Part shown: piece after piece, positions 37,453-46,234 of the stretch
Numbering within the stretch: the first letter of the stretch is position 1
Layout of the letters: every line of letters begins with the position of its first letter
Assembly (NCBI GenBank): GCA_017936285.1
Contig: JAGBFU010000076.1
Span: 1-56,872, forward strand
DNA from: Marinifilaceae bacterium
GTDB taxonomy: Bacteria > Bacteroidota > Bacteroidia > Bacteroidales > Marinifilaceae
Reading direction: 5' to 3'
DNA length: 56,872 nt
Made by a program: the position numbers and the translations under genes
Notes under the pieces: model-generated
What the model saw: only the letters and a program-made list of their open reading frames with translations
The model's database searches: none
What the model was told of the DNA's origin: nothing

Positions 37453-39279
37453 CTATTTACCTCGTTTACCACCTTTACTATTTCGCTTTGCACCCTCAGC
37501 CTGAGCTCTTCTATATCGATTCTGGGCGGTATTGTTCTTGCCACGCTTACCTCTGTTACCGCCACCATCTCCATCTCTTCGGCCTCGTTTATCTCCACGA
37601 TTACGCTCTGAACGTCCCTCTCCTCCATCGCGACGCTCCCTGCTCCACTTATCTTTCTTTACTTTAGGAGTTGATGTAGGCTCCTCATCCAGCTCACGCA
37701 CCTTTATAATGATATCCTCAAACTGAATTCCCTCAAAGAAACGTGGGAAGTTCTTAACTCCGGTAACATCAATCTCAAACTTAGTCTCATCATTACCCAT
37801 TCTGATGCCACCTATATCCATTCCTCTGCGTGGTGCACAATAATTGATTATCTCCATCAAGCTTCTGGGCGAGAACCCATCGTTTCTGCCGGCATTGATT
37901 GAGAACACCTTATATCCGGAACGATCTTTTGAGTCGCTCTTAGGCTTTGGAGCATCCATTATATTAAGATCCTTGGCATCGCGGTACTTCTTCAACAATT
38001 TACCAAACTCATATGCAAACACCTTACGAATAAGCATCTCCTTATCCATCTCGGCAAACTTGGCAAAAAGCTCCTCAGAGAACTTATCCACATCCGCTTT
38101 AGGCTCTACTGTCACCACCTTATCGGCATAGTAGTGCAACTGCGCACGCCCTACATCCTCTCCACTAGGCACCTTACAGAAGGTAAATGGGCGACGAAGC
38201 ATCTTCTCCAAACGACGAATCTTTCCACTCTCACGCGCATTGATAATCGAAACAGAGATTCCCTCCTTACCGGCACGACCGGTTCTACCGCTACGATGAG
38301 TATAACTCTCTATATCATCGGGCAGATTATAGTTTATGACATGGGTCAGATTATCAACATCCAGACCACGCGCAGCCACATCGGTAGCCACAAGCACCTT
38401 AAGCAACTTTGCACGGAAACGAGCCATTACGTCGTCGCGTTGAGCCTGGCTTAAATCTCCGTGCAGAGCATCGCAATCCACTCCGTCCTTCTGCAACTTC
38501 TTTACTATATCGCGTGCATCATTCTTTGTACGCGTAAAGATAATTGCATACATATCAGGCTCGCAATCGACTACTCTGCGCAAAGTCTCATAACAATCCT
38601 TTGCCATCACCTGATAGTATATATGGCTGACAGTATCTGCCCCCTGATTTCTCTTTCCGGTTGTAATCTCCTGAGGATTTTTCAGATAGTTCTTTGCAAT
38701 ACGCTCCACCTCCACCGGCATTGTTGCAGAAAAGAGGAAAGTATTACGCTCTTTCGGAGTCTCATCAAGAATAAAGTTGAGATCCTCCTGAAAGCCCATA
38801 TTCAGCATCTCATCTGCCTCGTCAAGGACTACCCAGCGAACACTATCGATATTCACTGCCTCACGACGAATCAAATCGCACAAACGTCCCGGAGTTGCAA
38901 CAAGGATATGTACACCTTTCTCCAGTGTTGTAATCTGCTTACGGATATCTGTTCCGCCATAAACTGCGGTAACCTTTACCTGAGGCAAATATTTAGAGTA
39001 CTTTGTCAAATCATTACATATCTGCACACATAGTTCACGAGTCGGGCTAAGTATCAAAGCCTGAATCCTCTTATCATCAAAATCAAGACTCTGTAATAGT
39101 GGCAAACCAAAGGCAGCAGTCTTTCCGGTTCCAGTCTGTGCAAGTGCAACCAAATCCTCACAACCCGACAAAACAACCGGTATAACCCTCTCCTGAATAG
39201 GAGTCGGGGTTTCGAAACCTAACTCCTCAATGCCATGTAAAATAGGCTCTGACAATCCCAACTCTTTAAATCTCTCCAT
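37453..39279 (-). CDS. DEAD-box RNA helicase with DbpA-like RNA-binding domain and basic Gly/Arg tail
   Basis: The protein has the full DEAD-box set: TPTPIQERV (Q motif), AQTGTGKT, PTRELCVQ, DEADEML, SAT, and HRSGRTGRAG. After the core come a linker, a DbpA-type RNA-binding domain (about 465-540, GYKVFSINAGRNDGFSPRSLMEIIN) and a tail of about 70 residues rich in Arg, Gly, Lys and Asn. It may help ribosome assembly or cold adaptation like CsdA. The frame has an earlier ATG at 39300 that overlaps the ftsZ paralogue stop; the ATG at 39279 avoids this and starts the family-like MERFKELGL. Presence directly after ftsZ is unusual. Confidence 0.9.
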   Translation of the reverse strand: MERFKELGLSEPILHGIEELGFETPTPIQERVIPVVLSGCEDLVALAQTGTGKTAAFGLPLLQSLDFDDKRIQALILSPTRELCVQICNDLTKYSKYLPQVKVTAVYGGTDIRKQITTLEKGVHILVATPGRLCDLIRREAVNIDSVRWVVLDEADEMLNMGFQEDLNFILDETPKERNTFLFSATMPVEVERIAKNYLKNPQEITTGKRNQGADTVSHIYYQVMAKDCYETLRRVVDCEPDMYAIIFTRTKNDARDIVKKLQKDGVDCDALHGDLSQAQRDDVMARFRAKLLKVLVATDVAARGLDVDNLTHVINYNLPDDIESYTHRSGRTGRAGKEGISVSIINARESGKIRRLEKMLRRPFTFCKVPSGEDVGRAQLHYYADKVVTVEPKADVDKFSEELFAKFAEMDKEMLIRKVFAYEFGKLLKKYRDAKDLNIMDAPKPKSDSKDRSGYKVFSINAGRNDGFSPRSLMEIINYCAPRRGMDIGGIRMGNDETKFEIDVTGVKNFPRFFEGIQFEDIIIKVRELDEEPTSTPKVKKDKWSRERRDGGEGRSERNRGDKRGRRDGDGGGNRGKRGKNNTAQNRYRRAQAEGAKRNSKGGKRGK

Positions 39280-39289
39280 ATTATCTATT

Positions 39290-40402
39290 TTACTCTCCAT
39301 GTGTTACCCTCACTATCATATGTTTTCGTTCATAGGCCGGCATATCTATCAAAAGCATTGCATCGGTATCCGACATATCCGGTTTCAACTCTGCATAGTT
39401 CAATTGCACATTTATAGGTGTATCATCCGGATCTGAAATCTCAAACTTTGGATATCCAGTAGCAATAACAGTAATTGAAAGGGCCTTACCCAATGACATA
39501 TCGCGTCCAACGCCCCAAATAACCGATGCCTTATTGCCGACACGCTTTAGAATATACTTCGTTATTGTTCTCAATTCATCGGTTCTGACCTCATCCTCGC
39601 CCGATGTTATATTAAACAGAATATCCTTTGCTCCAAGGATATTATCACTCAGAAGCGGGCTCTCCAATGCCTCCTTGATTACCCTGATTGCACGATCCTC
39701 TCCCTCGGCCCTGGCAGCACCCATAATAGCCACTCCGCTATTCTCCATAACAGTCTTTACATCGGCAAAATCGACATTAATATAGCCTGATAATGTAATT
39801 ATCTCTGCAATACCTTTAGCCGCCGTCAGCAACACCTCATTGGCCTGTGAATAGGCATAGGATAGCGATGAACTCCTATGAATCAAATTTATCCTCTCGT
39901 TTTCAATGATTATCAAACAATCAACCACTTTGCCCATCGCCTCAGCACCAGACTTGGCGTTCTCCATACGTATCGGGCCCTCAAACTTTGCAGGCATTGT
40001 AACTACCGCTACAACAAGCAGGCCCATAGACTTGGCTATCGAAGCAACAATAGGGGCAGCACCCGTTCCGGTTCCTCCTCCCATTGCAGCTGTGATAAAT
40101 ACCATCTTTGTATCACCTCCAAGCATTCTTTTAATCTGCTCACTGCTCTCCTCCGCTGACTGACGACCTATATCGGGAATGTTTCCAGAACCATAACCAT
40201 CGGTACACTCCTCACCTATCTGGAAATACTCAATCCCGTAATTGTCTTTACCTATAACCTGCTTATCGGTATCACATATCACAAAATCGACATCTACAAT
40301 ACCCTTCTGGGCCATATAGCGGACTGCATTACCTCCGCCACCACCAACTCCAATAACCTTAATAATATTGGGACGATCCTCGCAAACATCAAAATTTATC
40401 AT
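39290..40402 (-). CDS. ftsZ: FtsZ paralogue B (downstream copy, short C-terminus)
   Basis: Numbered from the possible ATG at 40417, the 375-residue protein keeps the tubulin-type GTP-binding set: VIGVGGGGGNAV (21-32), GGGTGTG (113-119) and FEGPIRM, and the catalytic T7 loop NVDFADV (214-220) exactly as in canonical FtsZ. It lacks a long linker and ends with MPAYERKHMI (359-368), which resembles the C-terminal PAY-R peptide that I recall from Bacteroidota FtsZ. That peptide normally binds FtsA. The start is more likely the ATG at 40402, 4 bp after the upstream stop; 40417 overlaps it. It lies directly behind another ftsZ and is strongly diverged from it. Confidence 0.9.
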   Translation of the reverse strand: MINFDVCEDRPNIIKVIGVGGGGGNAVRYMAQKGIVDVDFVICDTDKQVIGKDNYGIEYFQIGEECTDGYGSGNIPDIGRQSAEESSEQIKRMLGGDTKMVFITAAMGGGTGTGAAPIVASIAKSMGLLVVAVVTMPAKFEGPIRMENAKSGAEAMGKVVDCLIIIENERINLIHRSSSLSYAYSQANEVLLTAAKGIAEIITLSGYINVDFADVKTVMENSGVAIMGAARAEGEDRAIRVIKEALESPLLSDNILGAKDILFNITSGEDEVRTDELRTITKYILKRVGNKASVIWGVGRDMSLGKALSITVIATGYPKFEISDPDDTPINVQLNYAELKPDMSDTDAMLLIDMPAYERKHMIVRVTHGE

Positions 40403-40406
40403 AGCA

Positions 40407-41804
40407 CTACTCCTCATCCAAATTAAAATCCTCGCCCTTCTCTACCTGGAACTTACTTAAAAACCAATTATCGGCATCAATTCCTGCTCGCTTATCCTCA
40501 GGAAACTCCTCATTGACATCTATATTGTCATCATTAGAATTGTCCTTTTTGTTCGCAGAGTTTTCCTCTGCCATTCGCTCTTTTTCAATTCTCTCCCTCT
40601 CCTTGCGCTCCTGCTCCATACGCTCCTGCTCAAGGCGTTCACGACGCTCCTTAGCCTCGCGCTGTAGCCTTGCCCTATTCTCTATCTCTGCACTATTTTC
40701 AATATGCAACTCCAGGTCATGTTGTTTTGGGACTACAGCAAAATCGGGCTCAACCTTCATTACACGAGGTTTCTCTTTTACACTCGCCACTCTCACCTCG
40801 CGCAAAGCATTTTTATTAAATCCGGTTGCAACCACCGATACCTTAAGAGCATCTCCCAACTCATCACTCTTTCCTGCACCCCAAATTATATTGGTCAAGC
40901 GTCCCACTTTGCTCAACACATAATCGGTAATAATTCCGGTCTCCTCAATCAAAACCTCCTTCTCGCCATATTGGATATGTATAAGGACATAGGCAGCTCC
41001 GGTAATATCCTGATCCCGAAGCAACGGTGAGTAAAGAGCCTTCTCTACAGCCATCTCTGCGCGATTATCCCCCTCGGCCACTCCACAACCAATCAGAGCC
41101 ACTCCACGATTACGCATCACAGTACAGACATCCCTAAGATCCACATTGATATATCCCGGCATTGTAATCACATCCGCAATACTCTTTGCAGCCATTGCAA
41201 GAACGTCATCGGCCATTGCAAAAGCTTCAGAAAGGGGCAGCGAATTATTCTCGTCCAGCAAACGATCGTTAACAATAATCGAAATGGTATCTACATACTC
41301 TTCAAGTTCGTCAACTCCGGCCATCGCCTGTTTCATCTTCTTCTCTCCCTCGAACTCAAATGGAATTGAGACAATGCCTATAGTCAGAATTCCTAAATCA
41401 TGAGCGATTTTTGCAATTTGCGGGGCAGCTCCCGTTCCGGTACCACCTCCCATTCCGGCGGTAATAAAGAGAACTTTGGTATTGGTACTATCAAGGAAAT
41501 TGCGAATCTCATCAATACTCTCAATTGCAGCATCCTTACCTCTCTCCGGACGACAACCTGCACCAAGTCCCTCGGTAACCTGCTTGCCTATCTGTATTCT
41601 GTTTTTAATCGGACTTACCCTTAATGCCTGTATGTCCGTATTACAGACAATAAACTCTACGCCCGAGATACCAATCCTTGACATATAGTTGACAGCATTT
41701 GAACCACCGCCACCAACACCTATGACCTTTATAATTTGAGATGGAGCAAAAACATCATCCTCTCTCTCATTTATTTCTATATTGTAATAACCATTATCGC
41801 TCAT
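40407..41804 (-). CDS. ftsZ: FtsZ paralogue A (upstream copy, charged coiled-coil tail)
   Basis: The 465-residue protein has VIGVGGGGSNAV (28-39), GGGTGTG (119-125), FEGEKKM and the T7 loop NVDLRDV (220-226), so GTP binding and polymerisation residues are kept. The loop differs from the canonical NVDFADV by two residues. The core ends near residue 345. A tail of about 120 residues follows, with an Arg/Glu-rich predicted coiled coil (about 375-413), an acidic Asn/Asp stretch and a different terminus (NWFLSKFQVEKG). No PAY-R peptide is seen. It sits 12 bp after ftsA, the normal ftsZ position of the dcw cluster. Confidence 0.92.
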   Translation of the reverse strand: MSDNGYYNIEINEREDDVFAPSQIIKVIGVGGGGSNAVNYMSRIGISGVEFIVCNTDIQALRVSPIKNRIQIGKQVTEGLGAGCRPERGKDAAIESIDEIRNFLDSTNTKVLFITAGMGGGTGTGAAPQIAKIAHDLGILTIGIVSIPFEFEGEKKMKQAMAGVDELEEYVDTISIIVNDRLLDENNSLPLSEAFAMADDVLAMAAKSIADVITMPGYINVDLRDVCTVMRNRGVALIGCGVAEGDNRAEMAVEKALYSPLLRDQDITGAAYVLIHIQYGEKEVLIEETGIITDYVLSKVGRLTNIIWGAGKSDELGDALKVSVVATGFNKNALREVRVASVKEKPRVMKVEPDFAVVPKQHDLELHIENSAEIENRARLQREAKERRERLEQERMEQERKERERIEKERMAEENSANKKDNSNDDNIDVNEEFPEDKRAGIDADNWFLSKFQVEKGEDFNLDEE

Positions 41805-41816
41805 AACCGAACCTCC

Positions 41817-42983
41817 TTATTTCCTCCTTGAAAAGATACTCCAGAAACCTCCGCTGCTCTTTAACTCACCATCTTCGGTCTCTGCTCCTGCTGCACCGAT
41901 AGCCAAAGCAAACTCCTTAACGCCAAGTACACTATCCAACCTCGCCTCAATACCATCATACGCCAGATGGGGGACCTCCATTCTTGACAACAGTTTGAAT
42001 AGCAGATCACTATTCTTCAGATTATTGCCACCTCCAACAAGGATTGCCTCTACCCCCTGTTCACACCCCTTCTGTTGCAACTGATATATTACACCCTCGT
42101 ATAACTCCTCCATTCTGCACTGAATCACTGTCATCAGACCATGAGTTTTACAATCGTTAATACCATCAGGCATTGGAACATGACTCTCTTTACATGCGTA
42201 CAGAAGTGCCTCTCCACTCTGGTGTTTTAACTGTGTTGCCACATTTTGCGGTATATCATAAGCTGTTGCAATATCGCTATCAATCGAATTAGCGCCGACC
42301 TTGAAAAATGCTGAGTAAACCAACATTCCACCTCTATAATAGAAAAGACTCTCGCTCAATGCACCCAAATCCACGACTGCATATTCAGGCATCTTCACGG
42401 TCAAGCCTCCAAAAGCTTTGGCATATGCCCTCTCGGCAGGAACAAAAGATACAGAGTCAGCGCCAAGATTCTCAAAAATTTTTGCCCACCTGTCCAGAAT
42501 ACTATTTTTTGCAATATAAACGGCCCATTTCAACTCAATCTGTGAAGAATCCTGTATAGAATATAGGAAATTTTGTTCCTCTCCATCCACATTTAACCCG
42601 GATGGTATCATATCAATCAACTCATAACCATTGCCCAAAAGAACCTCTTTTTTACACTCTGCAGCAAGTTTTGACAGCAAATCAGAATCAATTGACTTGA
42701 CTCTCTTATTCCATTTAACTATATGCTCACGTCTCTCAAGATGTCTCCATGGCAAAACAAACTGTATCTCAAATCCATCATCACACAAACCATGACTCAC
42801 TCTCTTTACCAATGAAGCCAGCAGATCAGCAAGTAACTCTTCGCTAACTATCTTTCCATCGGAATAACCGATAGTCGGAGCCATCTCCACGTCATTAATC
42901 CTAACTTCTCCATTACTATTAACAGAGGCACACGCAACAACTGTGGTTCGACTGCCTATCTCTATTGATACCTTTGTCTCCAT
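41817..42983 (-). CDS. ftsA: Cell division protein FtsA, divergent
   Basis: The 388-residue protein occupies the ftsA position between ftsQ and ftsZ and has the actin-like layout. Its C-terminus (376-388, GGFWSIFSRR) is a short amphipathic membrane-targeting helix as in FtsA. The first phosphate loop is IEIGSRTTVV (7-16), the second is VDLGALSESL (204-213) where FtsA usually has DIGGGTT-like sequence, and the adenosine motif VGGGNN (316-321) is kept. The 1C-domain motif GISG is not recognisable. It anchors FtsZ to the membrane; the nucleotide site seems weakened. The overall assignment rests on gene order and the C-terminus as much as on motifs. Confidence 0.85.
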   Translation of the reverse strand: METKVSIEIGSRTTVVACASVNSNGEVRINDVEMAPTIGYSDGKIVSEELLADLLASLVKRVSHGLCDDGFEIQFVLPWRHLERREHIVKWNKRVKSIDSDLLSKLAAECKKEVLLGNGYELIDMIPSGLNVDGEEQNFLYSIQDSSQIELKWAVYIAKNSILDRWAKIFENLGADSVSFVPAERAYAKAFGGLTVKMPEYAVVDLGALSESLFYYRGGMLVYSAFFKVGANSIDSDIATAYDIPQNVATQLKHQSGEALLYACKESHVPMPDGINDCKTHGLMTVIQCRMEELYEGVIYQLQQKGCEQGVEAILVGGGNNLKNSDLLFKLLSRMEVPHLAYDGIEARLDSVLGVKEFALAIGAAGAETEDGELKSSGGFWSIFSRRK

Positions 42984-42985
42984 AA

Positions 42986-43723
42986 CTATTTCTTTACTCC
43001 AATCACCTGATTCCTAAACTTCAAATTAATCTCCTTATATAAATCCCAGCCACGTTGCTCTGTCCCCTGTTCCAGATAGAGACGAAGATTCTCCATCTTT
43101 GTCTCCAGATCAGACAAATCACCTAAACGAACCTTAAAATCCGCAATTTTAGGAATCAGAATATACTCTCCACGACTATCCACATCAATCTGCTCAAACA
43201 TTGCACTCCAGAAGTGATCATCATTAATAAAAAGTACCAACTCTCTAATCTCGCCCATAGCCATCTCTTTTGTTACCTTGCCGGTAACTACAATAGAACG
43301 GAATGGAGCAACACCACGAATTGTCATTACTCGTCCATACTCATCTATCGCATAGGGATTTCCACTGTTTGGCAACACACGGAACAGAGGATTATGCTGT
43401 TTCAGAGCTATGTACATCCTTCCATTCTGTGAAAAATAGACTCCAGCCTCCTTAACCTGATCAAGAGAGTGTAGAAATGTTACTATGGTATCTGTATCTA
43501 TCACTGCAATCGGACTCCCTATCAACTCTCCAAACTCTCTTTTTATCATTTTTGAGATGGTTGCGGTATCTATCAGTGAGTTCATCTCCACCTCACTTAC
43601 ACGAACCTCCAATCCTGTACACACTACATTACCATGCTCCCTATCTGCAAAAAAGAGAGTCACCCCCAAATACAGGGTAAACAGTGTAACCAGAACTATA
43701 GCAATCCACCTCTTCATAAACAA
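42986..43723 (-). CDS. ftsQ: Cell division protein FtsQ
   Basis: The 245-residue protein has one N-terminal transmembrane helix (about 6-25) and a periplasmic part with a POTRA-like region (LEVRVSEVEMNSLIDTATI) and the FtsQ segment with VKEAGVYFSQNGRMYIALKQHNPLFRV. FtsQ bridges FtsL/FtsB and the septal synthases. It lies between murC (1 bp) and ftsA (2 bp), its usual place. Confidence 0.88.
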   Translation of the reverse strand: MFMKRWIAIVLVTLFTLYLGVTLFFADREHGNVVCTGLEVRVSEVEMNSLIDTATISKMIKREFGELIGSPIAVIDTDTIVTFLHSLDQVKEAGVYFSQNGRMYIALKQHNPLFRVLPNSGNPYAIDEYGRVMTIRGVAPFRSIVVTGKVTKEMAMGEIRELVLFINDDHFWSAMFEQIDVDSRGEYILIPKIADFKVRLGDLSDLETKMENLRLYLEQGTEQRGWDLYKEINLKFRNQVIGVKK

Positions 43724-43724
43724 A

Positions 43725-45125
43725 CTACTTTCTATGCTTCATCCACTCTGTAATATGCGGAATCAACTGATCAATATTACCTGCGCCGACAGTCAAAAGA
43801 ACCCCTCCATCAAAATCCTTAGCCAGATAATCCAATAGTTCATCCCTCTTTACAAGCACCTTTTCGGTAGTCAGACGCTCCATAATAATTTCCGATGTTA
43901 CACCCTCTATTGGCTCCTCACGAGCAGGGTAAATCTCTGTCAAAATCACCTTATCTGCAAGCGACAATGTCTGGGCAAACTCAACATATAAATCCCGGGT
44001 ACGTGTAAACAGATGTGGCTGGAATATAACTGTCAGCTTTTTATCACTCCACATTTCACGCGCAACACCTAAAGTTGCCTTTATCTCCTCGGGATGGTGC
44101 GCATAATCATCCACATATATTCCATTCTCACTATCGACATGGATATTGAAACGGCGCACAACGCCCTTAAAATCAGGCAGACACTCACGAATCTCATCAG
44201 GAGTCACACCACAACGCAATGCAATGGTAATGGCGATAACGGCATTCTCTACATTCATTCTGCCAGGAATTCCCAAACGCACTCCCTCTATAGTCACCTC
44301 TGGTGATACATAGTCAAACTCATACTTGGAATCCACTATACGCAGATTCTTTGCACAATAATCAGCATCGTTCTCAACACCATACCAACCATCAACCTTA
44401 GCACGTGATGCCGCCTCTCCCTGCAACTCCAAACCACTCTTCAGAAACAGAGCTCCACCATCCCTTCGTTGCGATGCGAATTGTGCAAATGCCTCAAGCA
44501 TAGATTCCCGAGTACCATAAATATCCATATGGTCATTATCCATTGCCGTTATTGCCGCAATCCATGGCTCCAAATGGAGAAATGAGCGGTCATACTCATC
44601 AGCCTCTACCACAATATACTCAGATGAGCTGTTCAGTACCAGATTACTATTGTAATTTCGGGCGATGCCTCCCAAAAATGCACTACAACCTACGTGTGAA
44701 CTCTGCAGTATATAGGTCAAAATGGTAGTAGTTGTTGTCTTCCCATGTGTTCCTGCAACACAGAGGGCCTTGCCTGCTCTTGATAACATACCCAGCACCT
44801 CGGCTCTCTTATGGGGAACAAATGCGTGGCCAACAAACCAGCCAAGCTGCAAATTGTCAGCAGGTATTGCGGGGGTATATACCAACAGAGTTGTTGCAGG
44901 ATTACGATACTGAAATGGAATCTCTGCAACCTGATCGGTATAATTAACCATTATACCCTCCTCCTCCAATGCCAATGTCAAAGGGGTTCGTGTTCTGTCA
45001 TAACCGGCAACCGCATAACCGTTAACCTTAAAATAACGAGCCAGCGCACTCATACCAATCCCGCCTATTCCCAGAAAATAGACACTATCTATCTCTTTTA
45101 AATCCACACTCTCCATCACAATCAC
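43725..45125 (-). CDS. murC: UDP-N-acetylmuramate--L-alanine ligase
   Basis: The 466-residue protein has the N-terminal FLGIGGIGMSALARYF Rossmann motif, the ATP loop GTHGKTTTT, and the MurC blocks EADEYDRSFLHLEP, MDNDHMDIYG and DDYAHHPEE. It adds L-Ala to UDP-MurNAc. The ATG at 45125 overlaps the murG stop as ATGA; a second ATG at 45116 (MESVDLK) resembles related proteins better and is a reasonable alternative. ftsQ follows after 1 bp. Confidence 0.95.
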   Translation of the reverse strand: MIVMESVDLKEIDSVYFLGIGGIGMSALARYFKVNGYAVAGYDRTRTPLTLALEEEGIMVNYTDQVAEIPFQYRNPATTLLVYTPAIPADNLQLGWFVGHAFVPHKRAEVLGMLSRAGKALCVAGTHGKTTTTTILTYILQSSHVGCSAFLGGIARNYNSNLVLNSSSEYIVVEADEYDRSFLHLEPWIAAITAMDNDHMDIYGTRESMLEAFAQFASQRRDGGALFLKSGLELQGEAASRAKVDGWYGVENDADYCAKNLRIVDSKYEFDYVSPEVTIEGVRLGIPGRMNVENAVIAITIALRCGVTPDEIRECLPDFKGVVRRFNIHVDSENGIYVDDYAHHPEEIKATLGVAREMWSDKKLTVIFQPHLFTRTRDLYVEFAQTLSLADKVILTEIYPAREEPIEGVTSEIIMERLTTEKVLVKRDELLDYLAKDFDGGVLLTVGAGNIDQLIPHITEWMKHRK

Positions 45126-46222
45126 TTTATCAAATCCAATACATGACCTGCAATCACCTCATCAGAGTTCTTGAAAGCCATCTTCTCTATTTCACAACGT
45201 AAAGATAGTAACAATTTCTCGTTTTCAAGAGTCTCGCCCATAACCTTACAGAGAGTCTCGTGTGCCATAAAATCTTTTACCATCAAAGCTGCTCCCTTAT
45301 TGACCAAAGCCATAGCATTCTTTGTCTGATGGTCCTCTGCCACATTGGGCGAGGGCACAAGCACTGCTGCCTTGCCTAAAAGCGAGAGTTCAGATATTGT
45401 ACTGGCTCCTGCCCTTGCAACAACCAGGTCTGCTGCCGAATAGGCATAATCCATACGTTTCAGGAATGGCATCAACTTAACATTTCCCGGAAGCGCATCA
45501 CCTATCTCCCGCTTCAAAGCCTCGTAATAGCTACCTCCGCACTGCCATAGAAGCTGTACATCGTTCCACTCTGCAATCTGTTTCAAACCACTCTTAATAG
45601 CCTCATTTACTGTTCCGGCTCCCAAACTTCCTCCAGTTACCAGAATTGTCTTTTTAGAGTTATCCAACTCATAAAAAGCTATTGCCTCATCACGTTTTGA
45701 AAGGGCATCCAAAAGATCCTTACGCACCGGATTTCCGGTCATAATAATTCTCTCGGCAGGGAAGAATCGCTCCATTCCCTCATAGGCAACGCATATTTTA
45801 GATGCTCTTTTTCCCAACAACTTATTTGTAACTCCTGCGTAGGAATTCTGTTCCTGGAGCAACAGAGGAATCCCCATCTTTGTTGCCATTTTACCTACAG
45901 GACCACTTGCATAACCACCTACACCGACTACCACATCAGGCTTGAACTCCTTAATAATCTTTCGAGCCATTCTCAAACTCTTCAGCAAATTAAAGAGCAC
46001 CTTTATATTTTCAAGAGTAAGCTTACGTCTCAGGCCCATAACCGGAAGACCAATTATTCTGTAACCAGCCTCTGGCACCTTCTCCATCTCCATTCGGCCC
46101 AAAGCTCCCACATAAAGAATCTCTATATCCTTCTCTTTGCGCTTCAAGGCATTCGCTATACTTAATGCCGGAAAGATATGTCCACCGGTACCGCCACCGC
46201 ATACAATAACTCTTTTACCCAT
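45122..46222 (-). CDS. murG: UDP-GlcNAc:lipid I N-acetylglucosaminyltransferase
   Basis: The 366-residue protein has GGGTGGHIFPALSIA near the N-terminus, VVGVGGYASGPVG, QEQNSYAGVTNKLL, and the donor-binding motifs TGGSLGA and ARAGASTISEL. It converts lipid I to lipid II on the inner face of the membrane. It is a glycosyltransferase family 28 protein of normal length. It overlaps murC by 4 bp. Confidence 0.96.
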   Translation of the reverse strand: MGKRVIVCGGGTGGHIFPALSIANALKRKEKDIEILYVGALGRMEMEKVPEAGYRIIGLPVMGLRRKLTLENIKVLFNLLKSLRMARKIIKEFKPDVVVGVGGYASGPVGKMATKMGIPLLLQEQNSYAGVTNKLLGKRASKICVAYEGMERFFPAERIIMTGNPVRKDLLDALSKRDEAIAFYELDNSKKTILVTGGSLGAGTVNEAIKSGLKQIAEWNDVQLLWQCGGSYYEALKREIGDALPGNVKLMPFLKRMDYAYSAADLVVARAGASTISELSLLGKAAVLVPSPNVAEDHQTKNAMALVNKGAALMVKDFMAHETLCKVMGETLENEKLLLSLRCEIEKMAFKNSDEVIAGHVLDLIK

Positions 46223-46234
46223 ATTACAACTATT

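Noticed and set aside
40572..40680. The Arg/Glu repeats in the FtsZ paralogue A tail as a DNA repeat or expansion error
   Set aside because: The codons differ between units and the frame is kept to a proper stop, so it is real coding sequence for a charged helix.
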